From Arthrobacter sp. UM1 (GTDB lineage Bacteria; Actinomycetota; Actinomycetes; Actinomycetales; Micrococcaceae), in contig NZ_JACWAB010000002.1 in NCBI RefSeq assembly GCF_020483305.1, positions 248,001-312,000 of the forward strand: 64,000 nucleotides of DNA. The letters run 5' to 3'. This document shows, piece by piece, positions 1 through 9,160 of this stretch. The translations under genes were made by a program, and so were the position numbers. Position 1 is the first letter of the stretch. Each line of letters begins with the position of its first letter. Below the pieces are notes generated by a model. The model had not been told where the DNA came from and did no database searches. It saw only the letters and a list, made by a program, of their open reading frames with translations.

Positions 1-1
1 T

Positions 2-835
2 CCCGAGGCCCTCGAGGGCCTCGCCGAGGCCGCCCGGACGGGCGGAGGGGGCTCCCTCGCCGGCCTGCGCGTGGGCATCGTCGCCGAGCTCCAGGGCGAG
101 GGCTACCAGGACGGCGTCGAGGAGCGCTTCAAGGAGGCCGTCGAGCTGCTGCGCGGCGCGGGCGCGGAGATCGTGGAGGTCTCCTGCCCCAACTTCGTCC
201 ACGCCCTGAGCGCGTACTACCTCATCATGCCCTCGGAGGCCTCGAGCAACCTCGCCAAGTTCGACGGCGTCCGCTACGGCCAGCGCCGCCTGCCCGAGAA
301 CCCGCCCGTGACCATCGAGCGGGTCATGTCCGCCACCCGCGCCCACGGGTTCGGGCCCGAGGTCAAGCGCCGCATCATCCTCGGCACCTACGCCCTCTCG
401 GCGGGGTACTACGACGCGTACTACGGCTCCGCGCAGAAGGTCCGCACGCTCATCCAGCGGGACTTCGCGGCGGCCTTCGAGAAGGCGGACGTGCTCGTCT
501 CCCCGACGGCGCCCACGGTCGCGTTCGAGCTCGGCTCCAAGCTGGACGACCCGCTCGCCATGTACCTCAACGACGTGGCGACGATCCCCGCCAACATGGC
601 CGGCGTGCCCGGCATCTCCGTCCCGGCCGGCCTCTCCGAGGGCCTGCCCGTCGGCGTCCAGTTCCTGGCGCCGGCCACCGAGGACGCCCGCATGTACCGA
701 GCGGGCGCGGCCCTCGAGAAGCTCCTCGAGGAGAAGTGGGGCGGCCCGCTCCTCGGGAAGATCCAGGACCTGACGGCGGCGCCGGCCGGCTCGGCCGCGG
801 ACGCAGCCTCGAACGACGCAGCAGGAGAGCACTGA
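2..835 (+). CDS. gatA: Asp-tRNA(Asn)/Glu-tRNA(Gln) amidotransferase subunit A, 3' part
   Basis: C-terminal 277 residues of the GatA amidase; the start lies outside the window. GatA releases ammonia from glutamine for GatB, which amidates mischarged Glu-tRNA(Gln) or Asp-tRNA(Asn). The family is about 485-510 residues, so roughly 220 are missing, including the Lys-Ser-Ser catalytic triad, which cannot be checked here. Visible family segments are the [14 protein letters not shown] stretch, the [12 protein letters not shown] loop and the [16 protein letters not shown] strand near the C-terminus. A short Ala/Asp-rich tail follows. The TGA stop overlaps the gatB ATG (ATGA), so the two are translationally coupled. 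Assignment is firm from sequence and partner gene. Confidence 0.95.
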   Translation, partial: PEALEGLAEAARTGGGGSLAGLRVGIVAELQGEGYQDGVEERFKEAVELLRGAGAEIVEVSCPNFVHALSAYYLIMPSEASSNLAKFDGVRYGQRRLPENPPVTIERVMSATRAHGFGPEVKRRIILGTYALSAGYYDAYYGSAQKVRTLIQRDFAAAFEKADVLVSPTAPTVAFELGSKLDDPLAMYLNDVATIPANMAGVPGISVPAGLSEGLPVGVQFLAPATEDARMYRAGAALEKLLEEKWGGPLLGKIQDLTAAPAGSAADAASNDAAGEH

Positions 836-2334
836 TGACCGACCTTGTCTCATACGAAGAGGCTCTCGGCGCCTACGATCCGGTCCTCGGCTTCGAGGTG
901 CACGTCGAGCTCAACACCAAGACCAAGATGTTCTCGGACGCGCCGAACGAGTTCGGCGACGAGCCCAACACCAACGTCACCCCCGTGGACCTCGGCCTGC
1001 CGGGCGTCCTCCCGGTGGTCAACAAGGCCGCGGTGGAGTCCTCGATCCGCCTGGGCCTCGCCCTGAACTGCCAGATCGCGGAGTCCTGCCGGTTCGCCCG
1101 GAAGAACTACTTCTACCCGGACACGCCGAAGAACTTCCAGACCTCGCAGTACGACGAGCCGATCGCGTTCGACGGCCACCTCGACGTCGAGCTCGAGGAC
1201 GGCACCGTCTTCCGCGTGGAGATCGAGCGCGCCCACATGGAGGAGGACGCGGGCAAGCTGACGCACGTCGGCGGCTCGACCGGCCGCATCCAGGGCGCCG
1301 AGTACTCCCTCGTGGACTACAACCGCGCGGGCGTCCCGCTTGTCGAGATCGTGACCAAGCCGATCGTCGGCGCCGGGGACCGCGCTCCCGAGCTGGCCCG
1401 GGCCTATGTCACGGCCATCCGGGACATCGTCAAGGCGCTCGACGTCTCCGACGGCCGCATGGAGCGGGGCAACGTCCGCTGCGACGCGAACGTCTCGCTC
1501 ATGCCCAAGGGCGCGTCCCAGTTCGGCACGCGCACCGAGACGAAGAACGTGAACTCCACGCGCGCCGTCGAGCACGCCGTCCGCCACGAGATCCAGCGGC
1601 AGGCGGCCGTGCTCAACGCCGGCGGCACCGTGGTCCAGGAGACCCGCCACTGGCACGAGGACACGAAGGCCACCACGTCCGGGCGACCGAAGTCGGACGC
1701 GGACGACTACCGCTACTTCCCGGAGCCGGACCTCGTCCCCGTGGTGACCACGGCCGAGATGGTCGAGGAGCTGCGCGGAACCCTCCCCGAGATGCCGGCG
1801 GTGCGCCGCAAGCGCCTCAAGGAGGAGTGGGGCTACGCGGACAAGGAGTTCCGCGACGTCGTCAACGCGGGCCTGCTCACCGAGATCGAGGAGACCATCG
1901 CGGCCGGGGCCACGCCTGCGGCGGCCCGCAAGTGGTGGATGGGCGAGATCTCCCGCCTGGCCAAGACCAAGGACGTGGAGCCCACGGAGCTCGGCGTGCG
2001 GCCGCAGGACGTCGTCGACCTCGAGGGGCTCATCGGCGAGAAGAAGATCAACGACAAGATCGCCAAGCAGGTCCTCGACTTCATCTCCCAGGGCGAGGGC
2101 ACGGCGGCCGAGATCGTGGACGCCAAGGGGCTCGCCGTCGTCTCGGACGAGGGCGCCATCGGCGAGGCCGTGGACGCTGCAATCGCGGCCAACCCGGACG
2201 TCGTGGAGAAGATCAAGGGCGGCAAGATGCAGGCTGTCGGCGCGCTCATCGGCCCCGTCATGGGCGCCACGAAGGGCCAGGCCGACGCCGGAGCCGTGCG
2301 CGCCATGATCCTGGAGAAGCTCGGCGTCAGCTGA
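835..2334 (+). CDS. gatB: Asp-tRNA(Asn)/Glu-tRNA(Gln) amidotransferase subunit B
   Basis: 499 residues, a full-length GatB. It binds the mischarged tRNA, activates its side-chain carboxylate with ATP and receives ammonia from GatA. The start is the ATG overlapping the gatA stop; translation upstream in this frame is only shadow of gatA. Family motifs are seen in order: [10 protein letters not shown] at the start, [25 protein letters not shown], and the C-terminal YqeY-like tRNA-binding domain over about the last 150 residues, ending in a Gly/Ala-rich [14 protein letters not shown] segment. Having gatAB here implies an indirect route to Gln- and/or Asn-tRNA, as is usual in actinobacteria. A strong hairpin follows the stop codon. 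Confidence 0.97.
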   Translation: MTDLVSYEEALGAYDPVLGFEVHVELNTKTKMFSDAPNEFGDEPNTNVTPVDLGLPGVLPVVNKAAVESSIRLGLALNCQIAESCRFARKNYFYPDTPKNFQTSQYDEPIAFDGHLDVELEDGTVFRVEIERAHMEEDAGKLTHVGGSTGRIQGAEYSLVDYNRAGVPLVEIVTKPIVGAGDRAPELARAYVTAIRDIVKALDVSDGRMERGNVRCDANVSLMPKGASQFGTRTETKNVNSTRAVEHAVRHEIQRQAAVLNAGGTVVQETRHWHEDTKATTSGRPKSDADDYRYFPEPDLVPVVTTAEMVEELRGTLPEMPAVRRKRLKEEWGYADKEFRDVVNAGLLTEIEETIAAGATPAAARKWWMGEISRLAKTKDVEPTELGVRPQDVVDLEGLIGEKKINDKIAKQVLDFISQGEGTAAEIVDAKGLAVVSDEGAIGEAVDAAIAANPDVVEKIKGGKMQAVGALIGPVMGATKGQADAGAVRAMILEKLGVS

Positions 2335-2356
2335 GCCGCCGGGGTCCTGCCGGCCC

Positions 2357-2399
2357 AGAGCGCCCGCCCTCGCCCGTCACGGGCGTCGGCGGGCGCTCT
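2357..2399 (+). terminator. Nested hairpin after gatB
   Basis: A perfect 12-bp outer stem (2357-2368 with 2388-2399) encloses an inner CGCCC/GGGCG stem (2371-2375 with 2381-2385). It begins 23 nt after the gatB stop. There is no T-tract, as is common for actinobacterial terminators. Probably ends the gatAB transcript. Confidence 0.7.
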
Positions 2400-2650
2400 G
2401 CGTTCCTGGTGCGCATCCCGGCTGTTTGCTCCCTCTCGGCGCGGCGCGCGCGCATTCCGACGGCGCATGTCGCCGCAGGGGAAGCGCAAAGGATGCGCAT
2501 CCGGTGAGGTGAGGCACAATTGGAGGTGCCACCGCTCAGGTGACGGCCCGAGCCCGCGGGAACCCCGGCGGGACGCGGCGGGACGGTGGACCTGCCCCGG
2601 ATTCGGACGCCTCGCCTGAGCCCTCCCCAGATGAAGGAGCCGCCAGCCCC
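2400..2650 (+). other. Intergenic region upstream of tdh, with a 12-bp palindrome
   Basis: No gene is supported here. A perfect palindrome, GGATGCGCATCC, lies at 2491-2502, about 150 bp before tdh, and a related GGTGCGCATCC word occurs near 2408. A weak -10-like CACAAT follows at about 2515-2520. The palindrome could be a regulator site for the threonine-degradation genes, but nothing in the window identifies a regulator. The AAGGAG Shine-Dalgarno of tdh is at 2634-2639. Confidence 0.3.
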
Positions 2651-3694
2651 ATGCGCGCCTTGTACAAGCCGGACGCGAGCGCCGGATTCGAGATGACCGA
2701 GCGCCCCGAGCCTCAGCCGGGCCCCGACGACGTCAAGATCCGCGTCATGACCACGGGCATCTGCGGCACGGACCTCCACATCCTCGCGTGGGACGCCTGG
2801 GCGCAGGGAGCGGTCAACGCGCCGCTCGTGGCCGGGCACGAGTTCTACGGCGAGGTCGTCGAGGTCGGCTCGGACGTCCGGGACGTCAAGGTCGGGGACC
2901 GGGTCTCCGGCGAGGGGCACATCGTGTGCGGCGTCTGCCGCAACTGCCGTGCGGGCCGCCGTCAGATGTGCATCCGCACGGTCTCCGTGGGCGTGCAGCG
3001 GGACGGCGCCTTCGCGGAGTTCGTCGTCATCCCCGAGACGAACGTCTGGGTCCACCGCGACCCCTCGATCCAGCCGGCCCTCGGCGCGATCTTCGACCCG
3101 CTCGGCAACGCCGTCCACACGGCGCTCAGCTTCCCGCTCGTCGGCGAGGACGTGCTCATCACCGGCGCCGGGCCGATCGGGCTCATGGCGGCCGCCGTCG
3201 TGCGCCACGCCGGCGCGCGCAACGTGGCCATCACGGACGTCTCGAAGCCGCGCCTCGAGCTCGCGGAGCGGGTGGGCGCTGACCTCGCCGTCGACGTCTC
3301 CTCGATGCGCATCCGCGAGGCGCAGGAGCGGCTCGGCATGCTCGAGGGCTTCGACATCGGGCTCGAGATGTCCGGCCACAAGACGGCGCTGCCCGAGATG
3401 ATCGAGAACATGAACCACGGCGGCCGGATCGCGATGCTCGGCCTGCCCGCCACGTCGATCGACATCGACTGGGGCAAGGTCGTCACCCACATGCTCACCC
3501 TCAAGGGCATCTACGGCCGCGAGATGTTCGAGACCTGGTACGCGATGTCCGCGATGCTGTCCTCCGACCCGGTGACGCGCGAGCGCATCGAGTCCGTCAT
3601 CACGCACACCCTCCCGGCGTCCGAGTGGGCGGACGGCTTCGCGCTCGCCGGCGACGGCAAGAGCGGCAAGATCGTCCTCGACTGGACCGTCTGA
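2651..3694 (+). CDS. tdh: L-threonine 3-dehydrogenase
   Basis: 347 residues, a zinc-dependent medium-chain dehydrogenase that oxidises L-threonine to 2-amino-3-ketobutyrate with NAD+. The start is the ATG at 2651, preceded by AAGGAG; the frame is open further upstream but without family similarity. The catalytic set matches E. coli Tdh numbering: C38, T40 and H43 in GICGTDLH, then H63-E64 in AGHEF. The structural zinc is held by C93, C96, C99 and C107. The Rossmann motif GAGPIGLMA lies near residue 175. The next gene, kbl, takes the product onward, so the pair converts threonine to glycine plus acetyl-CoA. Confidence 0.95.
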   Translation: MRALYKPDASAGFEMTERPEPQPGPDDVKIRVMTTGICGTDLHILAWDAWAQGAVNAPLVAGHEFYGEVVEVGSDVRDVKVGDRVSGEGHIVCGVCRNCRAGRRQMCIRTVSVGVQRDGAFAEFVVIPETNVWVHRDPSIQPALGAIFDPLGNAVHTALSFPLVGEDVLITGAGPIGLMAAAVVRHAGARNVAITDVSKPRLELAERVGADLAVDVSSMRIREAQERLGMLEGFDIGLEMSGHKTALPEMIENMNHGGRIAMLGLPATSIDIDWGKVVTHMLTLKGIYGREMFETWYAMSAMLSSDPVTRERIESVITHTLPASEWADGFALAGDGKSGKIVLDWTV

Positions 3695-3787
3695 GCCGCC
3701 GCGACCGAATCGACCGTCCGGACCGTCTGAACAGTCGGCCCGGACGCTCCGGACCGAACCCCTGACCCGTACCCCGAAAGGCACACC

Positions 3788-5005
3788 GTGTTCGCATTCA
3801 AGGACGACCTCGCGGCCGAGCTGGCCCAGATCGACGCCGACGGCCTCTACAAGCGCGAGCGGCACATCGACTCCGCCCAGTCCAACCGCATCCAGGCTGG
3901 GCAGCTCGGGCAGGACGCCGTCGAGACCCTCAACTTCTGCGCCAACAACTACCTCGGCCTCGCAGACGACCCCCGCCTCATCGAGGCCGCCAAGCGCGGA
4001 CTCGACGAGCGCGGCTTCGGCATGGCCTCGGTCCGCTTCATCTGCGGCACCCAGGACCGGCACCTCGAGCTGGAGCGGAAGATCTCCGAGTTCCTCGGCA
4101 CCGAGGACACCATCCTCTTCTCCTCCTGCTTCGACGCGAACGGCGGCGTGTTCGAGTCGCTCTTCGGCAAGGAGGACGCGATCGTCTCGGACGCGCTCAA
4201 CCACGCCTCGATCATCGACGGCATCCGCCTCTCCAAGGCCGCACGCTTCCGCTACAAGAACCAGGACATGGAGGACCTCCGCGCCCAGCTCGAGGCCGTG
4301 AAGGAGATGAACGACGGCGCCGGGGCCCGCCGGACGATCATCGTCACGGACGGCGTGTTCTCCATGGACGGCTACCTCGCGCCGCTCGAGCAGATCTGCG
4401 ACCTCGCCGAGGAGTTCGGCGCGCTCGTCATGGTGGACGACTCGCACGCCGTCGGCTTCATGGGCCAGACCGGCGCGGGCACACCGGAGCACGCGGGCGT
4501 CTCCGACCGCGTGGACATCTACACGGGCACGTTCGGCAAGGCGCTCGGCGGCGCGTCCGGCGGCTACGTCTCCGGCCGCGGCGAGATCGTGGCGATGCTC
4601 CGGCAGAAGGCCCGCCCCTACCTGTTCTCCAACTCGGTGGCGCCGGCGATCGTCGAGGCGACGCTCACTGCGCTCGACCTCGTCAAGGAGTCCGGCGAGC
4701 TGCGCGGCCGGCTCTTCGAGAACGCCGCGCTGTTCCGCACGCGCATGGGCGAGGAGGGCTTCGAGCTCCTCGACGGCGAGCACGCGATCATCCCCGTCAT
4801 GTTCGGCGACGCCGCGCTCGCGGCCCGCGTGGCGGACGCGATGCTCGAGCAGGGCGTCTACGTCACCGCCTTCAGCTACCCCGTGGTGCCCAAGGGCGCC
4901 GCCCGCATCCGCGTGCAGCTCTCGGCGGCCCACTCCTCGGAGGACATCGAGCGCGCGGTGGCGGCCTTCGTGGCGGCCCGCAAGAGCGCGACGGCGGGGG
5001 AGTAG
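3788..5005 (+). CDS. kbl: Glycine C-acetyltransferase (2-amino-3-ketobutyrate CoA ligase)
   Basis: 405 residues. A PLP enzyme of the alpha-oxoamine synthase family that cleaves 2-amino-3-ketobutyrate with CoA to give glycine and acetyl-CoA, completing the Tdh pathway. The start is a GTG preceded by GAAAGG. The PLP lysine is K251 in GTFGKALGG. Other family marks are [10 protein letters not shown] near residue 55, the [11 protein letters not shown] segment, and [10 protein letters not shown] with the cofactor-binding Asp and His. It lies 93 bp after tdh in the same direction, so co-transcription is likely. The reading frame is intact and of normal length. Confidence 0.95.
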   Translation: MFAFKDDLAAELAQIDADGLYKRERHIDSAQSNRIQAGQLGQDAVETLNFCANNYLGLADDPRLIEAAKRGLDERGFGMASVRFICGTQDRHLELERKISEFLGTEDTILFSSCFDANGGVFESLFGKEDAIVSDALNHASIIDGIRLSKAARFRYKNQDMEDLRAQLEAVKEMNDGAGARRTIIVTDGVFSMDGYLAPLEQICDLAEEFGALVMVDDSHAVGFMGQTGAGTPEHAGVSDRVDIYTGTFGKALGGASGGYVSGRGEIVAMLRQKARPYLFSNSVAPAIVEATLTALDLVKESGELRGRLFENAALFRTRMGEEGFELLDGEHAIIPVMFGDAALAARVADAMLEQGVYVTAFSYPVVPKGAARIRVQLSAAHSSEDIERAVAAFVAARKSATAGE

Positions 5006-5028
5006 GAAGCAGCCGCCCGTTCGGCGCC

Positions 5029-5103
5029 GGGCGAGTGGTCCCTGTCCGGTGTCGGGCGAGTGGTCCCTGTCCGGTGTCGGGCGGGCGGTTCCCGTTTGGG
5101 GTC
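5029..5103 (+). repeat. 25-bp tandem repeat after kbl
   Basis: Two identical 25-bp units (5029-5053 and 5054-5078) are followed by a degenerate third unit (5079-5103) and a partial fourth beginning GGGCG. It starts 24 bp past the kbl stop and marks the beginning of a repeat-rich intergenic region. No hairpin terminator was seen directly after kbl. Confidence 0.8.
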
Positions 5104-5114
5104 GGGCGCGTGGC

Positions 5115-5480
5115 TCAGAAGGGGAGTGCGCAGGCGAGGACGATGCTCACTGCGGTCAGGCCAACGGGCAGCCCCATCGCCATGCTGCGGGACCGCGAGG
5201 AGGCGCGGAGGGTTCCGGTGGCGAGAACAGGAACGAAGCCGTGTGCCGTCATGCGAAGCGCCCACTCTTGGGGGAGCGCGGAGCCGGCGGTCATGAGGCT
5301 TACGCAGCAGAGAGCCGCTCCCATAGCGGCGTCCGCCGCACTGGGACGCGAGTGCCGGACGTGGGGGAGCAGACGCCCTCGGGCGCAGCCGTGGCGGACC
5401 TTCCTCCCTCGGCGGATTTCGCCGTGCAGGACTGTGGCGACGAGCAACAGCGGTGGAATGGCCCAGAGTCCCTGCGTCAT
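5115..5480 (-). CDS. Hypothetical small membrane protein
   Basis: 121 residues on the minus strand, of no family I recognise. It shows about three hydrophobic segments: the N-terminal WAIPPLLLVATVL, a middle MGAALCCVSLMTAG, and a C-terminal VGLTAVSIVLACALPF ending at the stop. These are joined by Arg-rich loops, the usual pattern of a small inner-membrane protein. The ATG at 5480 has no clear Shine-Dalgarno sequence. It is the only plausible gene between kbl and the CPBP protease and sits in repeat-rich DNA, so it may be degenerate or spurious. The overlapping plus-strand frames look less protein-like. Confidence 0.35.
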   Translation of the reverse strand: MTQGLWAIPPLLLVATVLHGEIRRGRKVRHGCARGRLLPHVRHSRPSAADAAMGAALCCVSLMTAGSALPQEWALRMTAHGFVPVLATGTLRASSRSRSMAMGLPVGLTAVSIVLACALPF

Positions 5481-5647
5481 GGTCGGCGGCTGGCGTCGAG
5501 ACGGCCGTCCGGGCCGATCTCGCGGGCCAGGAGACGGGCGTGGGCTGCAGTCCTGGCGGCGGTCGGCGCAGGGGCATCGGCACTCGTTCCGCCGTGGGCC
5601 GCAGATTCGCGATCGCGGAAAATCAAGGCAGACATGTGTTCAATATA

Positions 5648-5694
5648 CTGCGGGGCTGCGGGGCTGCGGGGCTGCGGGGCTGCGGGGCTGCGGG
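5648..5694 (+). repeat. Octanucleotide tandem repeat CGGGGCTG x5
   Basis: Five perfect copies of CGGGGCTG run from 5651 to 5690, flanked by CTG (5648-5650) and a partial CGGG (5691-5694). An 8-bp unit would shift any reading frame when copies are lost or gained, but no convincing gene crosses it. It could alter spacing or structure of a transcript. Tracts like this are prone to slippage. Confidence 0.9.
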
Positions 5695-5838
5695 CGAGAC
5701 GGTGAGGCGTCGGGCCTACAGCGGGGCGCCTGAGCTCGGCTGTGGAGCGGCCCGTCCGCGCCCTCCAGGGCAGGCTTGCTGACACCCGGTTTTATGCGAG
5801 TCCTTTCGTCCCGCACCCGTTTCTGTGCACAGCAGTCC

Positions 5839-5919
5839 ATTCGCACCCGTTTCTGCTCAAAATCGTGCTCGAAAGCGGGTGTATTTGCCTGAAAGTGGGT
5901 GTGGTGGCGATTCCGGGTG
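5839..5919 (+). repeat. 81-bp direct repeat, copy 1
   Basis: This 81-bp segment recurs at 6107-6187 with 76 of 81 identical positions; all five differences are transitions. The segment is partly self-complementary: GCACCCGTTTC near its start can pair with GAAAGCGGGTG about 20 nt later. The 13-mer GCACCCGTTTCTG inside it occurs four times in the region (5813, 5843, 6051, 6111). The region is poorer in GC than its surroundings and has no coding signal I trust. Confidence 0.85.
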
Positions 5920-5962
5920 TGGGTCACGGCTCGCCTGCGCGTCGGGAGCGGGGCGTGTCTGG

Positions 5963-6016
5963 CTCTGGCGTTGGGACTGCCTCTGGCGTTGGGATCGGTT
6001 CTGGCGCCGTGACCTG
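5963..6016 (+). repeat. 18-bp imperfect tandem repeat
   Basis: Units 5963-5980 and 5981-5998 share the first 13 bases (CTCTGGCGTTGGG). A third, more divergent unit starting TTCTGGCG follows at 5999-6016. It lies between the two 81-bp copies. No gene is supported. Confidence 0.6.
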
Positions 6017-6106
6017 CTCGTTGCGTCGGGCCGAGTCTGCGCCACCAGCTGCACCCGTTTCTGCTCGTCACGGACTATTCACACCCGCTTCCGCTCGCCG
6101 TTGTCG

Positions 6107-6187
6107 ATTCGCACCCGTTTCTGCTCAAAATCGTGCTCGAAAGCGGGTGTATCTGCCTGGAAACGGGTGTGGTGGCGATTTCGGGTG
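6107..6187 (+). repeat. 81-bp direct repeat, copy 2
   Basis: Second copy of the segment at 5839-5919, differing by five transitions. Immediately downstream the sequence passes into a 16-bp tandem array. The two copies are 268 bp apart start to start. No conserved downstream gene explains them as promoters. Confidence 0.85.
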
Positions 6188-6303
6188 CGAGCGGCTTAGG
6201 GTGCGAGCGATTTAAGGTGGGAACGGCTTGGGGTGCAAGCGGCTCAGGGTGCGAGCGGCGCGGTACGGCGTCGTGTGGGCGGCGCGGTGGGGCGTCGTGT
6301 GGG
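6184..6303 (+). repeat. 16-bp x5 array followed by a 24-bp x2 repeat
   Basis: Five diverged 16-bp units, each beginning GGTGCGAGCGG or close to it, start at 6184, 6200, 6216, 6232 and 6248. A 24-bp unit follows twice (6256-6279 and 6280-6303) with two mismatches. Together with the upstream repeats this makes the 5.0-6.3 kb interval almost entirely repeats. No reading frame here looks like a protein. Confidence 0.75.
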
Positions 6304-6368
6304 CGCCTGCCCGCCTCCAGGCCCGCCTCGACGTCGCTCCGCCGCCGCCCGGGAAGATGCGGACGACA

Positions 6369-6374
6369 TAGAGT
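6369..6374 (+). promoter_or_regulatory. -10 box TAGAGT for a leaderless CPBP gene
   Basis: TAGAGT ends 6 nt before the ATG at 6381, the spacing expected if transcription starts at the A of the start codon. No Shine-Dalgarno is present. The same hexamer and spacing precede dnaG. Confidence 0.5.
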
Positions 6375-6380
6375 CGTGGC

Positions 6381-7331
6381 ATGCACACCCACCGCCGGAC
6401 CTCGAGGCGCCGAACCGCTCCGGCCGCGTCGCGCCTGGAGGCCCGGGGAGCCCCGACGTGCCGCCCCGCCACGGCCGAGCCGCGCCCCGCGGCGGTGGCG
6501 CTGCGGTGGGAGATCGGGATCGTCCTGGCGCTCTCGCTCGGCAAGTCCGCCGTCTACTCGCTCCTGGATCTGGCCAATGCGCTCTCCAAGGGAGGCCTCA
6601 AGGGACAGAGCGTCGCCCTCAACGCCCGCGCCTCGGCCGTGCCGCTCATCGACGCCCTGTACCAGCTCGCGGGCATCGTGTTCTCGCTGGCGCCGGTGGC
6701 GCTCGTCGTCTTCCTCCTCTGGCGGGAAGGCCCCAGCCTGAGAGCTGCCTTCGCCAAGCTCGGTCTTCCCGCGGCGCCGTGGGCCGGCGCCTCGGCGGGA
6801 GCCACGACGGCGCCCGCCAAACCCGCAGGCCCGACGGCGCCCGCCCGTCCCGCACACACGACAACACCCGCCCGCCCCGCACGAGCCGCACTCCGTGACC
6901 TGGCCCTCGGAGCCGCGCTGTTCCTCGCCGTCGGCCTGGCCACCCTCGCGCTCTACACGGCGGGCCGGGCCGCGGGCCTCACCGCCCGGATCGAGCCGAG
7001 CGGCCTGAGCAGCGCGCCGTGGAACGCCGCCATCCTGGCCCTCTCCGCCGTCCGGCACGGGATCCTCGAGGAGACCGTCATGCTCGGCTACCTGTTCTGG
7101 CGCGGGCGGCAGCTGGCTTGGGCGCCGTGGGCCGTCGTCGTCGGGAGCGCGGTGCTGCGCAGCCTGTACCACGCGTATCAGGGGTTCGGCCCGATGCTCG
7201 GCAATCTGGCCATGGGAATCCTGTTCGGCGCGCTCTACAGTAAGATCGGGAGGTTAGCTCCCCTGATCATCGCCCATGCTCTCCTCGACCTCACGGCGTT
7301 CCTCGCCGCTGACTGGTTCTCGCGCCTCTGA
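6381..7331 (+). CDS. CPBP-family intramembrane glutamic protease-like protein
   Basis: 316 residues, integral membrane. The C-terminal third carries the CPBP (Abi/CAAX protease-like) motifs: paired glutamates E230-E231 in ILEETVMLGYLF, H264 in RSLYHAYQG, and H299 in IIAHALLDL. The arginine of the classical EExxxR motif is replaced by Gly in LGYLF. The N-terminal half has two hydrophobic segments (about 43-65 and 90-115), then an Ala/Pro/Thr-rich linker (about 133-173). CPBP proteins include prenyl-protein proteases and bacteriocin self-immunity proteins; the substrate here is unknown. The start fits a leaderless transcript. Downstream, 92 bp away, lies the ABC exporter. Confidence 0.8.
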   Translation: MHTHRRTSRRRTAPAASRLEARGAPTCRPATAEPRPAAVALRWEIGIVLALSLGKSAVYSLLDLANALSKGGLKGQSVALNARASAVPLIDALYQLAGIVFSLAPVALVVFLLWREGPSLRAAFAKLGLPAAPWAGASAGATTAPAKPAGPTAPARPAHTTTPARPARAALRDLALGAALFLAVGLATLALYTAGRAAGLTARIEPSGLSSAPWNAAILALSAVRHGILEETVMLGYLFWRGRQLAWAPWAVVVGSAVLRSLYHAYQGFGPMLGNLAMGILFGALYSKIGRLAPLIIAHALLDLTAFLAADWFSRL

Positions 7332-7423
7332 GCCGCCACGGCCCCGCGCGCCCAGTCGGCGGCCAGCGGCCCGGAGTGGGGGAGCGCGGGCTGCGTCACC
7401 CCTGCAGCGAAAGCCACCACCGC

Positions 7424-9160
7424 ATGCTCTTGAAACTCTGGGCGCGCTACATGAGGCCCTACACCGGGCTCGTCATCGGCGTCGTCGTGTTCCAGCTCCT
7501 CTCCACCATCGCCACCCTGTACCTGCCGAGCCTCAACGCGAAGATCATCGACAAGGGCGTGGCGAACGGCGACACCGACTACATCTGGCGCGTCGGCGGG
7601 CTCATGCTCGCGGTCTCCTTCGGCCAGGTCATTGCGGCGGTCATCGCCGTGTACATGGGCTCGAAGGCCGCCATGGCGCTCGGCCGGGACCTGCGCCAGG
7701 CCGTCTTCCGCCAGGTCTCCTCCTTCAGCGCGCGCGAGGTGGGCGACTTCGGCGCGGCCACCCTCATCACCCGCGGCACCAATGACGTCCAGCAGGTCCA
7801 GATGGTCACCCTCATGGGCCTGAACTTCATGGTCATGACGCCCATCATGTGCATCGGCGGCATCGTCATGGCGCTGCGCGAGGACATCTCGCTGTCCTGG
7901 CTCGTGTGGGTCTCGGTGGCGGTGCTGCTCGTCGTCGTGGGCTCGCTCGTGGCCATGCTCATGCCGCTCTTCCGCTCGATGCAGTCCAAGCTCGACGGCA
8001 TCAACGGCGTCCTCCGCGAGCAGATCACGGGCATGCGCGTGGTCCGCGCGTTCACGCGGGAGCCGTTCGAGACGAACCGCTTCGCCGACGCGAACCGGGA
8101 CATCACGAACGTCTCGATGCGGATCGGCAACATCTTCGTCCTCATGTTCCCGATCATCATGATGATCCTCCACCTGGCCACCGCCTCGGTCCTCTGGTTC
8201 GGCGGCCACCGCGTGGACGCGGGGAACATGGAGGTGGGCTCGCTCACCGCGTTCCTCCAGTACCTCCTCCAGATCCTCATGGCGGTCATGATGGGCACCT
8301 TCATGGCGATGATGATCCCTCGCGCCACGATCTCCGCCGACCGCATCGGCGACGTCCTCAAGGTGGTCCCCTCGATGGCGCAGACGCGGGAATCGGCGCT
8401 CGAGGCGGACCGCGCCCGCGGCGTCGTCGAGTTCCAGGACGTCACGTTCGCGTACCCGGGCGCCGAGGCGCCCGTGCTCTCCCACCTCACCTTCACGGCG
8501 GAGCCGGGGACGACGACGGCGATCATCGGCTCCACCGGCGCCGGCAAGACGACGCTGCTCTCGCTCATCCCGCGCCTGCACGACTCGGGCTCGGGCTGCG
8601 TCCTCATCGACGGCGTGCCCGTGGGGGAGATCGGCCGCGAGGACCTCAAGCGGATCGTCTCGATGGTCCCGCAGAAGCCGTATCTCTTCTCCGGAACCAT
8701 CGCCTCGAACCTGCGGTTCGGCAAGCGGGACGCCAGCGACGACGAGCTCTGGCGCGCCCTCGAGACCGCCCAGGGGCGGGACTTCGTCGAGGCGAAGCCG
8801 AAGCAGCTCGAGTCGCCCATCTCGCAGGGCGGCACCAACGTCTCCGGCGGGCAGCGGCAGCGCCTGTGCATCGCGCGCTCGCTCGTCATGCAGCCGAAGG
8901 TGTACCTGTTCGACGACTCGTTCTCGGCGCTCGACGTCGCCACGGACGCGGCCCTGCGCCGCGCCCTCGCGGCGAACACGGGGGACGCAACGGTGATCGT
9001 CGTCGCGCAGCGCGTGGCCTCGATCCGCGAGGCGGACCAGATCCTCGTCCTCGACAAGGGCGAGATCGTGGCGCGCGGCACCCACGAGGAGCTCCTCGAG
9101 TCCAGCACCACGTACCAGGAGATCGTCGAGTCCCAGATGAGCGCGGAGGAGGCGGCATGA
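7424..9160 (+). CDS. Heterodimeric ABC exporter, subunit with degenerate ATP site
   Basis: 578 residues: a six-helix type IV exporter membrane domain (about 1-310) fused to a nucleotide-binding domain. Walker A GSTGAGKTT is at about 369, the signature SGGQRQR at about 474, and Walker B LFDDSFSALD has D498 where the catalytic Glu normally sits. The switch-loop His is replaced by Q529 in VVAQRVAS. That D/Q pair marks the non-catalytic partner of asymmetric exporters such as TM287/288 and BmrCD. The start is the ATG at 7424, where the protein begins MLLKLWARYM. Its stop overlaps the next start (ATGA). Substrate is unknown; the family exports drugs, lipids or peptides. Confidence 0.92.
   Translation: MLLKLWARYMRPYTGLVIGVVVFQLLSTIATLYLPSLNAKIIDKGVANGDTDYIWRVGGLMLAVSFGQVIAAVIAVYMGSKAAMALGRDLRQAVFRQVSSFSAREVGDFGAATLITRGTNDVQQVQMVTLMGLNFMVMTPIMCIGGIVMALREDISLSWLVWVSVAVLLVVVGSLVAMLMPLFRSMQSKLDGINGVLREQITGMRVVRAFTREPFETNRFADANRDITNVSMRIGNIFVLMFPIIMMILHLATASVLWFGGHRVDAGNMEVGSLTAFLQYLLQILMAVMMGTFMAMMIPRATISADRIGDVLKVVPSMAQTRESALEADRARGVVEFQDVTFAYPGAEAPVLSHLTFTAEPGTTTAIIGSTGAGKTTLLSLIPRLHDSGSGCVLIDGVPVGEIGREDLKRIVSMVPQKPYLFSGTIASNLRFGKRDASDDELWRALETAQGRDFVEAKPKQLESPISQGGTNVSGGQRQRLCIARSLVMQPKVYLFDDSFSALDVATDAALRRALAANTGDATVIVVAQRVASIREADQILVLDKGEIVARGTHEELLESSTTYQEIVESQMSAEEAA

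Noticed and set aside
4876-5583. A 235-residue minus-strand frame overlapping the end of kbl
   Set aside because: It is Pro/Arg-rich, has no hydrophobic or domain pattern, and covers the conserved kbl C-terminus.
5453-5785. Plus- and minus-strand frames crossing the octanucleotide repeat
   Set aside because: The translations are low-complexity and change when the repeat shifts; there is no ribosome site, promoter or homologous pattern.
5839-6187. CRISPR-like repeats
   Set aside because: Only two long copies with no constant spacer length and no cas genes; the pattern is duplication, not an array.
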